Source: an uncultured Christensenella sp. (GTDB lineage Bacteria; Bacillota; Clostridia; Christensenellales; UBA3700). From it: a DNA stretch of 17,980 nt. How positions within the stretch are numbered: position 1 is the stretch's first letter; every line of letters starts with the position of its first letter. The stretch is taken from the NCBI GenBank assembly GCA_910583735.1, contig CAJTXS010000029.1, positions 1 through 17,980 on the forward strand. Direction: 5' to 3'. Under the pieces are notes generated by a model. The model was given only the letters and a program-made list of their open reading frames with translations. It was not told the origin of the DNA and did no database searches. Of this stretch, positions 1 to 7,724 are shown in pieces. The position numbers were made by a program, and so were the translations under genes.

Positions 1-163
1 CTGCGGAGCGACCTGCCTGTGCGGAGTGACCACGCCCCTGCGGAGCGACCGCGCCTGTGCGGAGCGACCACGCCTCTGCGGAGTGACCACGCCTCTGCGG
101 AGTGACTGCGCCTCTGCGGAGTGACCACGCCTCTGCGGAGTGACCTGCCTCTGCGGAGTGACT
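1..163. repeat. 19-bp tandem repeat array (nine units visible)
   Basis: The motif TGCGGAGYGAC begins at 2, 20, 39, 58, 77, 96, 115, 134 and 152, a period of 19 bp with two 18-bp steps. Units differ mainly at the Y position and in the CCACGCC/CTGCC spacer. The period is not a multiple of three, so this is not a coding repeat. The array starts at the window edge, so its full length is unknown. It ends abruptly at an AT-rich stretch. Confidence 0.93.
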
Positions 164-253
164 ATGCATATTAATAATTAAAGTTCAGTTAAGACAAAAA
201 TATATTTTACTTAACTAAAAAATAACCAAAAAATAAAGATATCAGAGCATATT
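164..253. other. AT-rich non-coding spacer
   Basis: This A/T-rich stretch has many TTAATTA-type words and no open frame with a ribosome site. It separates the 19-bp array from the larger degenerate repeats. No promoter or RNA gene is convincing here. Confidence 0.6.
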
Positions 254-984
254 TTTTAGAGCAAAAAAACGCAAGGATAGGCGCATGATACAAAGCAAAA
301 ATTAAATTGATAATTAAATTATTATATAAATAGTAAATTAATTAAACTAAGAATATCAATAAACATTAATTAGACGGGCGCTTAGCTACAAACGTAGGAG
401 CTTTAGGGAGCGAAATCGCTGGGATAGATATGCGAGACGACGCGCAGGCGTAATAAAGAAATAAAATAAATAATAATCACAAATACTGTAATTAAAAATA
501 ACTAACGAGTAAGGGCGTAAGAGACACGCTTTTAGGGTGAAAAATCGCGAGGATAGACACATGATACGAAACAAATACCTATGAGTGCAACTATATTAAT
601 CTAAAAAATAATAACTTAAAATCAACATTAAGCTAAAAAAACGATAGACGGGCGCAGAGACCCGAGCGGCGGAGCTATAGGGAGCGAAATCGCGAGGATA
701 GATATGCAAGACGATACGCAGACGTATCGGAGACACAAAAAAAATTAAAAACCAGCCACGCGTTAATTAAAAATAACTAACGAGTAAGGGCGTAAGAGAC
801 GGCTTTTAGGGTAAAAAATCGCGAGGATAGACGCGTGATACGAAACGAAGGCGTAGAATACAATTAAATCAATCTAAAAAATAATAGCATATTGGAAAAC
901 GATAGACGGGCGCAGAGACCCGAGCGGCGGGGCTATAGGGAGCGAAATCGCGAGGATAGATATGCGAGACGACCCGCAGGCGTA
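254..984. repeat. Six degenerate repeats of about 130 bp in two alternating forms
   Basis: The shared core ATCGCGAGGATAGA recurs, with ggatag at 275, 422, 551, 696, 825 and 954 (steps 147, 129, 145, 129, 129). Form A (373-452, 647-726, 905-984) starts GACGGGCG and ends GCAGGCGTA or similar. Form B (489-575, 764-850, and a degenerate copy at about 252-300) starts TAATTAAAAATAACTAACG. A and B alternate, and both carry the same core, so they look like an older 130-bp tandem array that diversified and was then duplicated as A+B pairs (275 bp between B copies). A 62-codon minus-strand frame at 386-574 lies inside these units and is not considered a gene. Confidence 0.88.
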
Positions 985-1068
985 CTGGAGGTACGTTAAG
1001 CGGAGTATTGCATATATAGTCCGCGAGGGCGCCGCTAAAGCCCCGCCGCTCGGGTCTCTGCGCCCGTC
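905..1068. repeat. Perfect 29-bp inverted repeat around a 106-bp centre
   Basis: Bases 905-933 (starting GACGGGCGCAGAGACC) are the exact reverse complement of 1040-1068. The left arm is the start of the third form-A repeat. The right arm is an inverted, truncated further copy. A smaller hairpin, CGTAC-TGGAG-GTACG, lies at 981-995. The right arm begins 6 bp beyond the stop codon of the minus-strand pseudouridine synthase gene, so transcripts leaving that gene could fold into a very stable long-range stem. There is no T-run typical of an intrinsic terminator. Confidence 0.93.
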
Positions 1069-1074
1069 AAAAGA

Positions 1075-1785
1075 TTAGAATGAGAATCCATTAAGATATA
1101 TCGGCACATTAAACGCTTTCCAAGGCGAGACGATGGGCGGATATACGAGGAAAGTCATGCGCTGCTCGAGGGTGGGATGGGGGAAGCTGATGCGCGTAGC
1201 CCACAGTCCGAGCTGATGCTTGAATGTGGCGGGGTTGCCGCCGTAGCGTCTGTCGCCGAAGAGGGGGCTGCCTATGTGCGAGAGCTGTACTCTGATCTGG
1301 TGCGACCTGCCCGTCTCCAGCTTGACGCGCAGCAGCGCGAAGCCCTGCTTGGTCTCGAGGGTCTTATATTGCAGAATAGCTTCTTTTGCGCTTGCGGTGG
1401 TCATGGGCACGACGCTGACGTTGTTGGTGCGCTCGTTCTTCTTGAGATAGTTGCGCAGCTCGCCCTGCGGGGGCTCGGGCGGATTGCATACGGTGCAAAG
1501 ATAGACCTTCTCGAAATCACCGTTCCTGATACTCTCGCTCAGTCGCGCCGCCGCCTTGCTCGTCTTGGCAAACACCATGACGCCGCCCGTGGGTCTGTCC
1601 AGCCTGTGCACTAAGCCTATGTATGCCTCGCCGGTCTTACCCTCGTTCTCCTCGCGGTAGCGCTTGAGCAGCGTGACCATATCGTCGTCGCCCTCTTCGT
1701 CCGCCTGCGAGGGAACGCCAGCCGGCTTGACGACTACCAGCAGATGATTGTCTTCGTAAACGATGTCAATGTCGTGAAAATCCAT
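1075..1785 (-). CDS. RluA-family RNA pseudouridine synthase (no S4 domain)
   Basis: The product (236 aa) should convert uridine to pseudouridine in rRNA or tRNA. The family signature HRLDRPTGG is at residues 60-68, with the catalytic aspartate at D63. The start region has KPAGVPSQ (20-27), and GRSHQIRVQ in the second half matches the conserved RluA motif HQIRVH. At this length it has the catalytic domain only, lacking the N-terminal S4 RNA-binding domain of longer RluA/RluD proteins. The target uridine cannot be told. It is the last gene of a minus-strand operon, 32 bp after the methyltransferase gene, with a weak AAAGGT ribosome site. Its stop codon sits next to the 29-bp inverted repeat. 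Confidence 0.92.
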   Translation of the reverse strand: MDFHDIDIVYEDNHLLVVVKPAGVPSQADEEGDDDMVTLLKRYREENEGKTGEAYIGLVHRLDRPTGGVMVFAKTSKAAARLSESIRNGDFEKVYLCTVCNPPEPPQGELRNYLKKNERTNNVSVVPMTTASAKEAILQYKTLETKQGFALLRVKLETGRSHQIRVQLSHIGSPLFGDRRYGGNPATFKHQLGLWATRISFPHPTLEQRMTFLVYPPIVSPWKAFNVPIYLNGFSF

Positions 1786-1817
1786 ATTGTACCTTTATAC
1801 CGTTATTATATCCAAAG

Positions 1818-2699
1818 TTAATGTAATGCGGCGCTGCCCGTATACAGACCGCTGCATCCGCAAGGGAGTAAGATATCGCCCTGCTCCGCCTTAAGAGCGA
1901 GCTCGTAGGCGTCGTACTCGCCCCGCCTTGCCACGGCGAGCTTGAGAATGTCGTATATCACCGTGGGTTGCAGACCCGTAGTGTACGAATTGATGAGCAT
2001 CAGCAGCGGCTCGTCGCTGAGCAGCTTGACCGTCTCGAGGACGAAGGAGAAGAGGTTGTCCTCTACGCGCCACACCTCGCCGCTCGGTCCCCTGCCGTAA
2101 GAGGGCGGGTCCATGATAATGGCGTCGTACTTATTGCCGCGCCTAATCTCGCGCGCCACGAACTTGGCGCAGTCGTCGATAATGTAGCGGGTATTGGCTC
2201 TGTCCACGCCGCTCATGCGCGCATTGACGCCCGCGCGCTCCACCATTGCTTTAGCCGCGTCCACGTGCGTCACGTGAGCGCCCGCCTTGGCGCACGCAAC
2301 GCTCGCCGCGCCCGTGTATGCGAATAGATTGAGCACCTTGATAGGTCTGCCCGCGCCCGATATCAATCTCCTTGCGATGTCCCAGTTGACGGACTGCTCG
2401 GGGAAGAGCCCCGTGTGCTTAAAGCCCATCAGCTTGCAGGAAAACTTCATATCCGCGTACGATATGTCGAACGGCTTCAGCTCGCCGCCGCCCGTGTAAG
2501 TCCACATGCCGCCGCCTCTGTCCGAGCGAATATATCTCGCGTTAAGTCCCTTGTAGCGGGACATATCGAAGGGCGCGCGCCATATCGCCTGCGGGTCGGG
2601 ACGCAAGAGTATGTAATCGCCCCAGCGCTCCAACTTCTCGCCGTCGCCCGCGGCAATGAGCGAGTAGTCGCTCCAGCCATTGGCAATACGCGTGTTCAT
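1818..2699 (-). CDS. Class I SAM-dependent rRNA methyltransferase, RlmI-like
   Basis: The product (293 aa) carries the SAM-binding motif VLNLFAYTGA (122-131), the acidic residue D147 that usually holds the ribose, and the catalytic-loop motif DPPSY (197-201). This arrangement is seen in RlmI/RlmK-type 23S rRNA methyltransferases (Pfam PF10672 class). The N-terminal PUA domain of full-length RlmI (about 390 aa) is absent, so the target base is uncertain. The start ATG shares one base with the ileS stop codon (TAATG), showing translational coupling to the synthetase gene. The pair fits a translation-maintenance operon, with the pseudouridine synthase next. Confidence 0.88.
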   Translation of the reverse strand: MNTRIANGWSDYSLIAAGDGEKLERWGDYILLRPDPQAIWRAPFDMSRYKGLNARYIRSDRGGGMWTYTGGGELKPFDISYADMKFSCKLMGFKHTGLFPEQSVNWDIARRLISGAGRPIKVLNLFAYTGAASVACAKAGAHVTHVDAAKAMVERAGVNARMSGVDRANTRYIIDDCAKFVAREIRRGNKYDAIIMDPPSYGRGPSGEVWRVEDNLFSFVLETVKLLSDEPLLMLINSYTTGLQPTVIYDILKLAVARRGEYDAYELALKAEQGDILLPCGCSGLYTGSAALH

Positions 2700-5600
2700 T
2701 ACGACCTTTTAACGCCGAGAGTCACCTGCTCGCCGTTGATGTCCCATTCCTTGACATAGCCTTCCGCGGCTCCGCCCTTGACGCAGTCCGCGAGCACGTC
2801 GCGCGCTACGCCGCCGTTACGCTCGAGCACGTCCGCCGCTCTGCCCGACGCGATATAGCTCACGCATATGCGGTCGGTGACGTTGAAGCCCGCTTCCTTA
2901 CGCATGGTCTGTAGCTTGCTGACCAGCTCTCTTGCGATGCCCTCGTCGATGAGCTCGGGGGTAAGGGAGATGTCGAGCGCGACGGTCATGCCGCCGTAGC
3001 TCTCGGACGCGTAGCCCTCTTTATTGATAGGCGAGATGAGCAAGTCGTCTGACGTGAACTCGCACTCCCGCCCCTCTATTACCGTCTTATAGACGCCGCC
3101 GTCGCTCACTGCGGCGACTATCGCCGCGGGATCGGCAGCGCCTGCCAGATGCGCGCGGATAGCGCCTATCAGCTTGCCGTACTTAGGTCCCAGCGTCTTG
3201 AGCTGAGGCTTGATATCGTAGGTGACGAAGTTGCTCTCGCCCTCGGCAAGCTCCACGCTCTTGACGTTGAGCTCTCCGCCCACAAGCGCGAGCACGCCGC
3301 TGTCCGAAGGTCGCTTGTCTCCCAGTATATACATGCGGGAGAGGGGTTGCCTGTTCTTGATATTAACCTTATTGCGCGCCGCTCTGCCCAGCGCCACAGC
3401 CTGAAGCACGATGTCCATATCGCGCTCCAAATCCTTGTCCACATACCTTGAGTCGCAGACGGGGAAGTCCGTGAGGTGCACGCTCTCGGGCGCGTCGGGA
3501 TAGAAATTACGCACAAGATTGGCGTAAATGCTCTCGCTCATGAAGGGCGTGAAGGGCGCGATGACCTTGCTTAGCGTGACCAGCGTGTGCCACAGCGTCG
3601 TGTACGCGGCTATCTTGTCGTCGTCCATCTCGCTGCCCCAATATCTCTCGCGGCAACGGCGGACGTACCAGTTGGACATATTGTCCGTGAACTCCTGTAT
3701 CCTGCGGCTGCTCTCTGTGATCATGTACTTGTCCAAGCAGTCGTCTACGTATGCGATAAGCGAATTGAGCCCCGACAGCAGCCATCTGTCCATCTGCGTG
3801 AGGGCGCAGTCGTCCAGCCTGTACTTGCGCGGGTCGTAGCCGTCTATCTCCGCGTAGAGCACGAAGAAGGAATACGTATTCCACAGCGTGCCCATAAACT
3901 TGCGCTGCGCCTCGGACACGTTGTCCGCGCTGAATCTCGAAGGCAGCCACGGCGCCGAAGAGGTGTAGAAATACCACCTGACAGCGTCCGCGCCCTGCTT
4001 GTCAAGCACGCTCCAAGGGTCTACAACGTTGCCCTTGTGCTTGCTCATCTTGATGCCGTTCTTGTCATTGACGTGACCGAGCACGATACAGTTCTTGAAC
4101 GGCGCCCTGTCGAAAAGAAGCGTGGACATGGCAAGCAATGTATAGAACCATCCGCGCGTCTGATCCACCGCTTCGCTGATAAAGTCCGCGGGGAAAAGGC
4201 GGTCGAATTCCTCTTTATTCTCAAAGGGATAGTGCAGCTGCGCAAAGGGCATGCTGCCCGAATCGCCCCAGCAATCGAGCACTTCGCTCGTGCGGTGCAT
4301 ACTCTTGCCGCACTTGGGACACTTGATTGTGACCGCGTCGATATAGGGCTTATGCAGCTCGATGTCGCCGTCGAGACCGCCCAGCTCCTTGAGCTCTTGC
4401 TTGCTGCCGATGACGTGCACGTGTCCGCACTCGCATACCCAGAAAGGAAGCGGCGTGCCCCAGTACCTCTCGCGGGAGATGCCCCAGTCGATGACGTTGT
4501 CGAGGAAGTTAGCCATGCGTCCCGTGCCTATCGTGGGGGGAATCCAGTTGACGGAAGCGTTATTCTTGAGCAGCTTGTCCCTGACGGCGGTCATCTTGAT
4601 GAACCAGCTCGAGCGAGCGTAGTAGAGCAAGGGCGTGTCGCAGCGCCAGCAGAAGGGATAGGAGTGCTCGAACATGAGTTCCTTAAACAGCAAGCCCCTG
4701 TCCTTGAGCAGGCGCATGACCACCTTATCGCCGTCCTTGCAGAACTGTCCGTCCAGCTCTGCGTGCGTGCCCTCGGTGAATCTGCCGCGTTCGTCCACGC
4801 GTTGCAGGAAGGGCAAGCCGTAGCTGCGTCCCACCCTCGCGTCGTCCTCGCCGAATGCGGGCGCGATGTGGACTATGCCCGTGCCGTCGGTAAGCGTGAC
4901 GTAGCTGTCGCACGTGACGTAGTACGCCTTCTCCTTGCCGTCGTAACAGTCGAACAGAGGCTCGTATGCGGCGCGCTCGAAAGCTCTGCCCTTCTTGACC
5001 TCTATCACCTTATAATCTTGGAAATGAGCGCCGATAAGCGCCTCGGCAAGTACGTATACCTCGCCCTCGCTCTCTATCACCGCGTAATCCTCGTCGGGAT
5101 TCATACACAGCGCCACGTTGGACGGAAGCGTCCAAGGCGTGGTGGTCCAGGCAAGGAAGTAGCCGCTCTCGCCCACGCGCTTAAACTTGGCTACGCAAGA
5201 CTTCTCCTTGACGTCCTTATAGCCCTGCGCCACCTCGTGAGAGGACAGCGCCGTGCCGCAGCGGGGGCAGTAAGGCACTATCTTGTGCCCCTTGTATATC
5301 AAGCCCTGCTCGTGAACGCGCTTGAGCGCCCACCACACCGACTCGATATAATTGTCGTCGTAAGTGACGTAGGGGTTGTCCATGTCCGCCCAGTAACCTA
5401 CGCGCTCGGACATGCGCTCCCATTCGCCTTTATACTTCCATACGCTCTCTTTACACTTGCCGATAAAGGGCTCTACGCCGTACTTCTCTATCTCCTGCTT
5501 GCCGTCGATGCCCAGCTGCTTCTCAACCTCGAGCTCTACGGGCAGTCCGTGAGTGTCCCAGCCCGCCTTGCGCTTGACGTGATAGCCTTTCATGGTGCGA

Positions 5601-5812
5601 TAGCGGGGTATGATGTCCTTCATTACCCTCGTGAGTATGTGACCTATGTGCGGCTTGCCGTTGGCGGTAGGAGGTCCGTCGTAGAAGGAAAACGAGGGCT
5701 TGCCTTCGTTCCTTGCCACGCTCTTTTCAAAAATTTTATTCTCCTTCCACCACTTGATTATCTCCTCTTCTCTGAGGCGGAAATTCATATCCGACGAAAC
5801 TTTATCGTACAC
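2699..5812 (-). CDS. ileS: Isoleucyl-tRNA synthetase, long (type 2-like) form
   Basis: The enzyme (1037 aa) charges tRNA-Ile with isoleucine in the cytoplasm. The class I HIGH motif is residues 55-58 (in TANGKPHIGH). The KMSKS motif appears as KMSKH at 588-592. The zinc-ligand-like pairs YCPRCG and CPKCG lie in the editing and insertion regions, and a long C-terminal anticodon-binding region follows. The length, and GPPTANGKPHIGH with SSAPWLPSRF, fit the eukaryote-like type 2 IleRS, a class often less sensitive to mupirocin; sensitivity here is inferred only. The start is GTG at 5812 because AAGGAGG lies 6 bases upstream, inside the end of the preceding gene. The internal ATG at 5788 has no ribosome site. 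No T-box precedes it, which is unusual for Bacillota ileS. Confidence 0.98.
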   Translation of the reverse strand: MYDKVSSDMNFRLREEEIIKWWKENKIFEKSVARNEGKPSFSFYDGPPTANGKPHIGHILTRVMKDIIPRYRTMKGYHVKRKAGWDTHGLPVELEVEKQLGIDGKQEIEKYGVEPFIGKCKESVWKYKGEWERMSERVGYWADMDNPYVTYDDNYIESVWWALKRVHEQGLIYKGHKIVPYCPRCGTALSSHEVAQGYKDVKEKSCVAKFKRVGESGYFLAWTTTPWTLPSNVALCMNPDEDYAVIESEGEVYVLAEALIGAHFQDYKVIEVKKGRAFERAAYEPLFDCYDGKEKAYYVTCDSYVTLTDGTGIVHIAPAFGEDDARVGRSYGLPFLQRVDERGRFTEGTHAELDGQFCKDGDKVVMRLLKDRGLLFKELMFEHSYPFCWRCDTPLLYYARSSWFIKMTAVRDKLLKNNASVNWIPPTIGTGRMANFLDNVIDWGISRERYWGTPLPFWVCECGHVHVIGSKQELKELGGLDGDIELHKPYIDAVTIKCPKCGKSMHRTSEVLDCWGDSGSMPFAQLHYPFENKEEFDRLFPADFISEAVDQTRGWFYTLLAMSTLLFDRAPFKNCIVLGHVNDKNGIKMSKHKGNVVDPWSVLDKQGADAVRWYFYTSSAPWLPSRFSADNVSEAQRKFMGTLWNTYSFFVLYAEIDGYDPRKYRLDDCALTQMDRWLLSGLNSLIAYVDDCLDKYMITESSRRIQEFTDNMSNWYVRRCRERYWGSEMDDDKIAAYTTLWHTLVTLSKVIAPFTPFMSESIYANLVRNFYPDAPESVHLTDFPVCDSRYVDKDLERDMDIVLQAVALGRAARNKVNIKNRQPLSRMYILGDKRPSDSGVLALVGGELNVKSVELAEGESNFVTYDIKPQLKTLGPKYGKLIGAIRAHLAGAADPAAIVAAVSDGGVYKTVIEGRECEFTSDDLLISPINKEGYASESYGGMTVALDISLTPELIDEGIARELVSKLQTMRKEAGFNVTDRICVSYIASGRAADVLERNGGVARDVLADCVKGGAAEGYVKEWDINGEQVTLGVKRS

Positions 5813-5813
5813 C

Positions 5814-7115
5814 TTAGTCCTCCTTGTGACGTCCGAGCAGTCTGCCCGCCTCGGCGTCTTCCTCTTCTTTAATCTCCGCGACGGTGACCTCTACCTGCGT
5901 GATGCGGTAGAACTCCGTCGATATTACCTTAATCGTCAAATTCTCGAACTCGACTACGTCGCCGACCTCGGGCTCTTTGCCGAGCAGCATTACCACAAAG
6001 CCGCTGAGCGTGACGGGCTCGAACTCCTCCGCGTCGCGCTTGATGTCGAAGAAGTCGAATACGTCTTCCAAATTAACTTCGCCCTGTACGTAATACTTGT
6101 CGTCCGATATCTTGTTGAAATCCTCGACTACTTCGTCGTGCTCGTCCCATATCTCGCCTACGAGCTGCTCGATGATGTCTTCCATAGTCACTATGCCCAT
6201 CGTGCCGCCGAACTCGTCCACTACCATGGCAAGGTGCGACTTAGCCTTCTGCAATCTGCGCAGCAGCACCGATATCTTCATGTGAGGCGTCGCAATTACC
6301 ACGGGCGTGATTATGCTATCGAAATTCGACAGTCCGTCGAGGTATATATTGAGGAAGTCCTTCTCGTTGATGACGCCTACCACCGTGTCGATTGTATCCC
6401 TGTATACGGGCAGACGGGTAAAGCCGCTCTCTCTGAATACCTGCAAGACGTCGTCCATGGCTGCCGTGGTCTCTATGGCCTCTACGTCCACGCGGGGCGT
6501 GAGGATGTCTATGACCGTGAGGTCGTCGAACTCTATCGCGGACCTTATCAAGTCGCCTTCGTACTCGTCCAAGCCGCCCTCGGTCTGCGCCTCGTCGACT
6601 ATCGTGATGAGCTCGTCGTCGGTGATGTTGTTGTCCGACTTGCGCTTAAATATCTTATTGAGCAGCTTTTGCAGCAGTCCCAATATCCAGTTGAGCGGAT
6701 ACAGCACATAGAAAAACATCTTGAGAACGGGATAAAACAGCATCGCCGCGCCCTCGGGATTCATCTTGGCAAGCGTCTTGGGCGTTACCTCGCCGAACAG
6801 CAGCGTGAGTACCGTCATCACTACAGTAGATACCGTAGCCGCTACGCCCGCGTCGCTGATTATCACTTGCGCCCACAACAGTCCCGATACGGTAGCCGCC
6901 GCCGTGTTGACGATGTTGTTGCCGATAAGTATCGTGGATATCATCGTGTCGTATCTGTCCAAGAACCACATTACGCCCTTAGCGCGCTTGTTGCCGCTAT
7001 TGACCATGTTCTTGATTCTTATACGGTTAGCGCATGAGAACGCCGTCTCCGACGCAGAAAAAAAGCCTGAAAGTATGACGCAGATTACTATCAGCGCACA
7101 ATATAATGGTATCAT
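5814..7115 (-). CDS. CNNM/CorC-HlyC family membrane protein with CBS domains
   Basis: The product (433 aa) has the standard architecture. An N-terminal DUF21/CNNM transmembrane domain (about 1-150) carries SASETAFS, GNNIVN and FGEVTPKT. A linker and two CBS repeats follow (about 200-325, with TPRVDVEAI and VVDEFGGTMGIVTMEDI). A C-terminal CorC_HlyC transporter-associated domain occupies about 345-420. Members act in magnesium or cobalt export or homeostasis; the label hemolysin is historical. It is the first gene of the operon, 1 bp before ileS, and its 3' end carries the ileS ribosome site. A good promoter lies 44 bp upstream of its ATG. No strong ribosome site is visible directly before the start, so initiation may be modest. 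Confidence 0.94.
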   Translation of the reverse strand: MIPLYCALIVICVILSGFFSASETAFSCANRIRIKNMVNSGNKRAKGVMWFLDRYDTMISTILIGNNIVNTAAATVSGLLWAQVIISDAGVAATVSTVVMTVLTLLFGEVTPKTLAKMNPEGAAMLFYPVLKMFFYVLYPLNWILGLLQKLLNKIFKRKSDNNITDDELITIVDEAQTEGGLDEYEGDLIRSAIEFDDLTVIDILTPRVDVEAIETTAAMDDVLQVFRESGFTRLPVYRDTIDTVVGVINEKDFLNIYLDGLSNFDSIITPVVIATPHMKISVLLRRLQKAKSHLAMVVDEFGGTMGIVTMEDIIEQLVGEIWDEHDEVVEDFNKISDDKYYVQGEVNLEDVFDFFDIKRDAEEFEPVTLSGFVVMLLGKEPEVGDVVEFENLTIKVISTEFYRITQVEVTVAEIKEEEDAEAGRLLGRHKED

Positions 7116-7158
7116 ATCCGCTTGTAAAGCTGTCTCCCGTTATTAAATTATTGCGCTT

Positions 7159-7187
7159 ATTATAGCATAAGGCGATGTATATGTAAA
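7159..7187 (-). promoter_or_regulatory. Sigma-A-type promoter for the CNNM-ileS-methyltransferase-pseudouridine synthase operon
   Basis: Read on the minus strand: -35 TTTACA (7187-7182), a 17-bp spacer, -10 TATAAT (7164-7159). An extended TG lies just before the -10 (TGC-TATAAT). Transcription would start near 7152, leaving a leader of about 36 nt. That is too short for a T-box, so ileS appears not to be controlled by uncharged tRNA-Ile. Confidence 0.82.
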
Positions 7188-7460
7188 GTATTTAATTAAT
7201 TATATATATATGCGTTATAATTATAAATAGAATCAAAACAAAAATGGACCGACATTCTTTCGTGTTACATTTCAATCGCTATTAATTCCCGAGCGAACAA
7301 AACGACGCTTTTTGTGAGCGATAACTTGAAAAATACGAGCTGTGCGAGCGAAGTATTTTTATCTCGGAAAGGGTGAATTTTACGCGCTATGACAATTACT
7401 CTTATACTAAACTATGCGCGTAGAAGAGGGGAAACCGTTTATTTATGCCCCGCAGGGAAT

Positions 7461-7604
7461 AGCGAACAAAAACGACGCTTTTTGTGAGCGATACATTGAA
7501 AATGCGGAAGCATTTTACGGAGGGGAGCCAACGAGGGGAAACGCGTAGCAAATAAGCACGGAAATTCCGTGCTTATTGCCCGCGTTTAAGCGGTGCCCCT
7601 CGTT
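7461..7604 (+). repeat. Dispersed palindromic element, copy 1
   Basis: The element begins AGCGAAC-AAAAACGACG and ends in a long imperfect palindrome (7530-7604). Outer arms are AACGAGGGG/CCCCTCGTT, inner arms AAACGCG/CGCGTTT, and a core of 13-bp arms (7551-7563 and 7565-7577, AATAAGCACGGAA) surrounds a single base. A second copy in the same orientation lies at 17789-17919. It has no coding capacity. It resembles non-autonomous intergenic palindromic elements (MITE or REP-like), but no transposase or clear target duplication is visible. Confidence 0.87.
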
Positions 7605-7636
7605 ATAACTTTTTAATGTGCGGTGTCCCCTCACAG

Positions 7637-7713
7637 TAACCGCCAACACAAGACGGTAATTTAATTACGGTTAAAGACACGTTAAGTCCGTCTTGTGTTG
7701 CGCCTGGCGGTTA
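7637..7713 (+). repeat. Inverted repeat with a one-sided bulge
   Basis: The left arm TAACCGCCA (7637-7645) pairs with TGGCGGTTA (7705-7713). The inner arm AACACAAGACGG (7645-7656) pairs with CCGTCTTGTGTT (7688-7699). The 5-nt bulge GCGCC lies on the right side only. The same layout with different bases occurs at 7900-7992. Confidence 0.85.
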
Positions 7714-7724
7714 AATTCCAAAGC

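Larger units (their letters stand above)
7291..7713 (+). repeat. Compound hairpin repeat, copy 1 (interrupted by a second element)
   Basis: Starting at GAGCGAACAAAACG, this block holds a chain of short inverted repeats: the CTTTTTGTGAGCG box, AAAATAC/GTATTTT arms, ACGCGC/GCGCGT arms, and one half of a GAGGGGAAACCG/CGGTGTCCCCTC stem. Copy 2 at 7725-7992 carries the same modules in the same order. In copy 1 the two halves of the last stem (7426-7437 and 7620-7632) are about 180 bp apart. In copy 2 they are adjacent (7859-7895). The extra DNA is the palindromic element at 7461-7604. No gene is credible in this stretch. Confidence 0.8.

Noticed and set aside
1..163. CRISPR array
   Set aside because: Units are 19 bp, directly tandem and with no unique spacers; there are no cas genes.
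386..574. A 62-codon minus-strand frame
   Set aside because: It lies entirely within the degenerate 130-bp repeats, and sister copies do not preserve the frame.
905..1068. Insertion-sequence remnant or MITE with 29-bp terminal repeats
   Set aside because: There is no transposase and no clear target duplication, and the left arm is simply the start of a repeat that also occurs at 647 without an inverted partner.
3587..5872. A 761-codon open frame on the plus strand opposite ileS
   Set aside because: It is antisense to a fully convincing ileS. It has no ribosome site, shows no recognisable motif, and has the Arg/Ala/Val/His-rich composition expected from a GC-biased codon third position read backwards.
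5700..7037. A 445-codon open frame on the plus strand opposite the CNNM/CorC gene
   Set aside because: It is antisense to a recognised family member, Tyr/Val/Arg/His-rich, with no motif or ribosome site.
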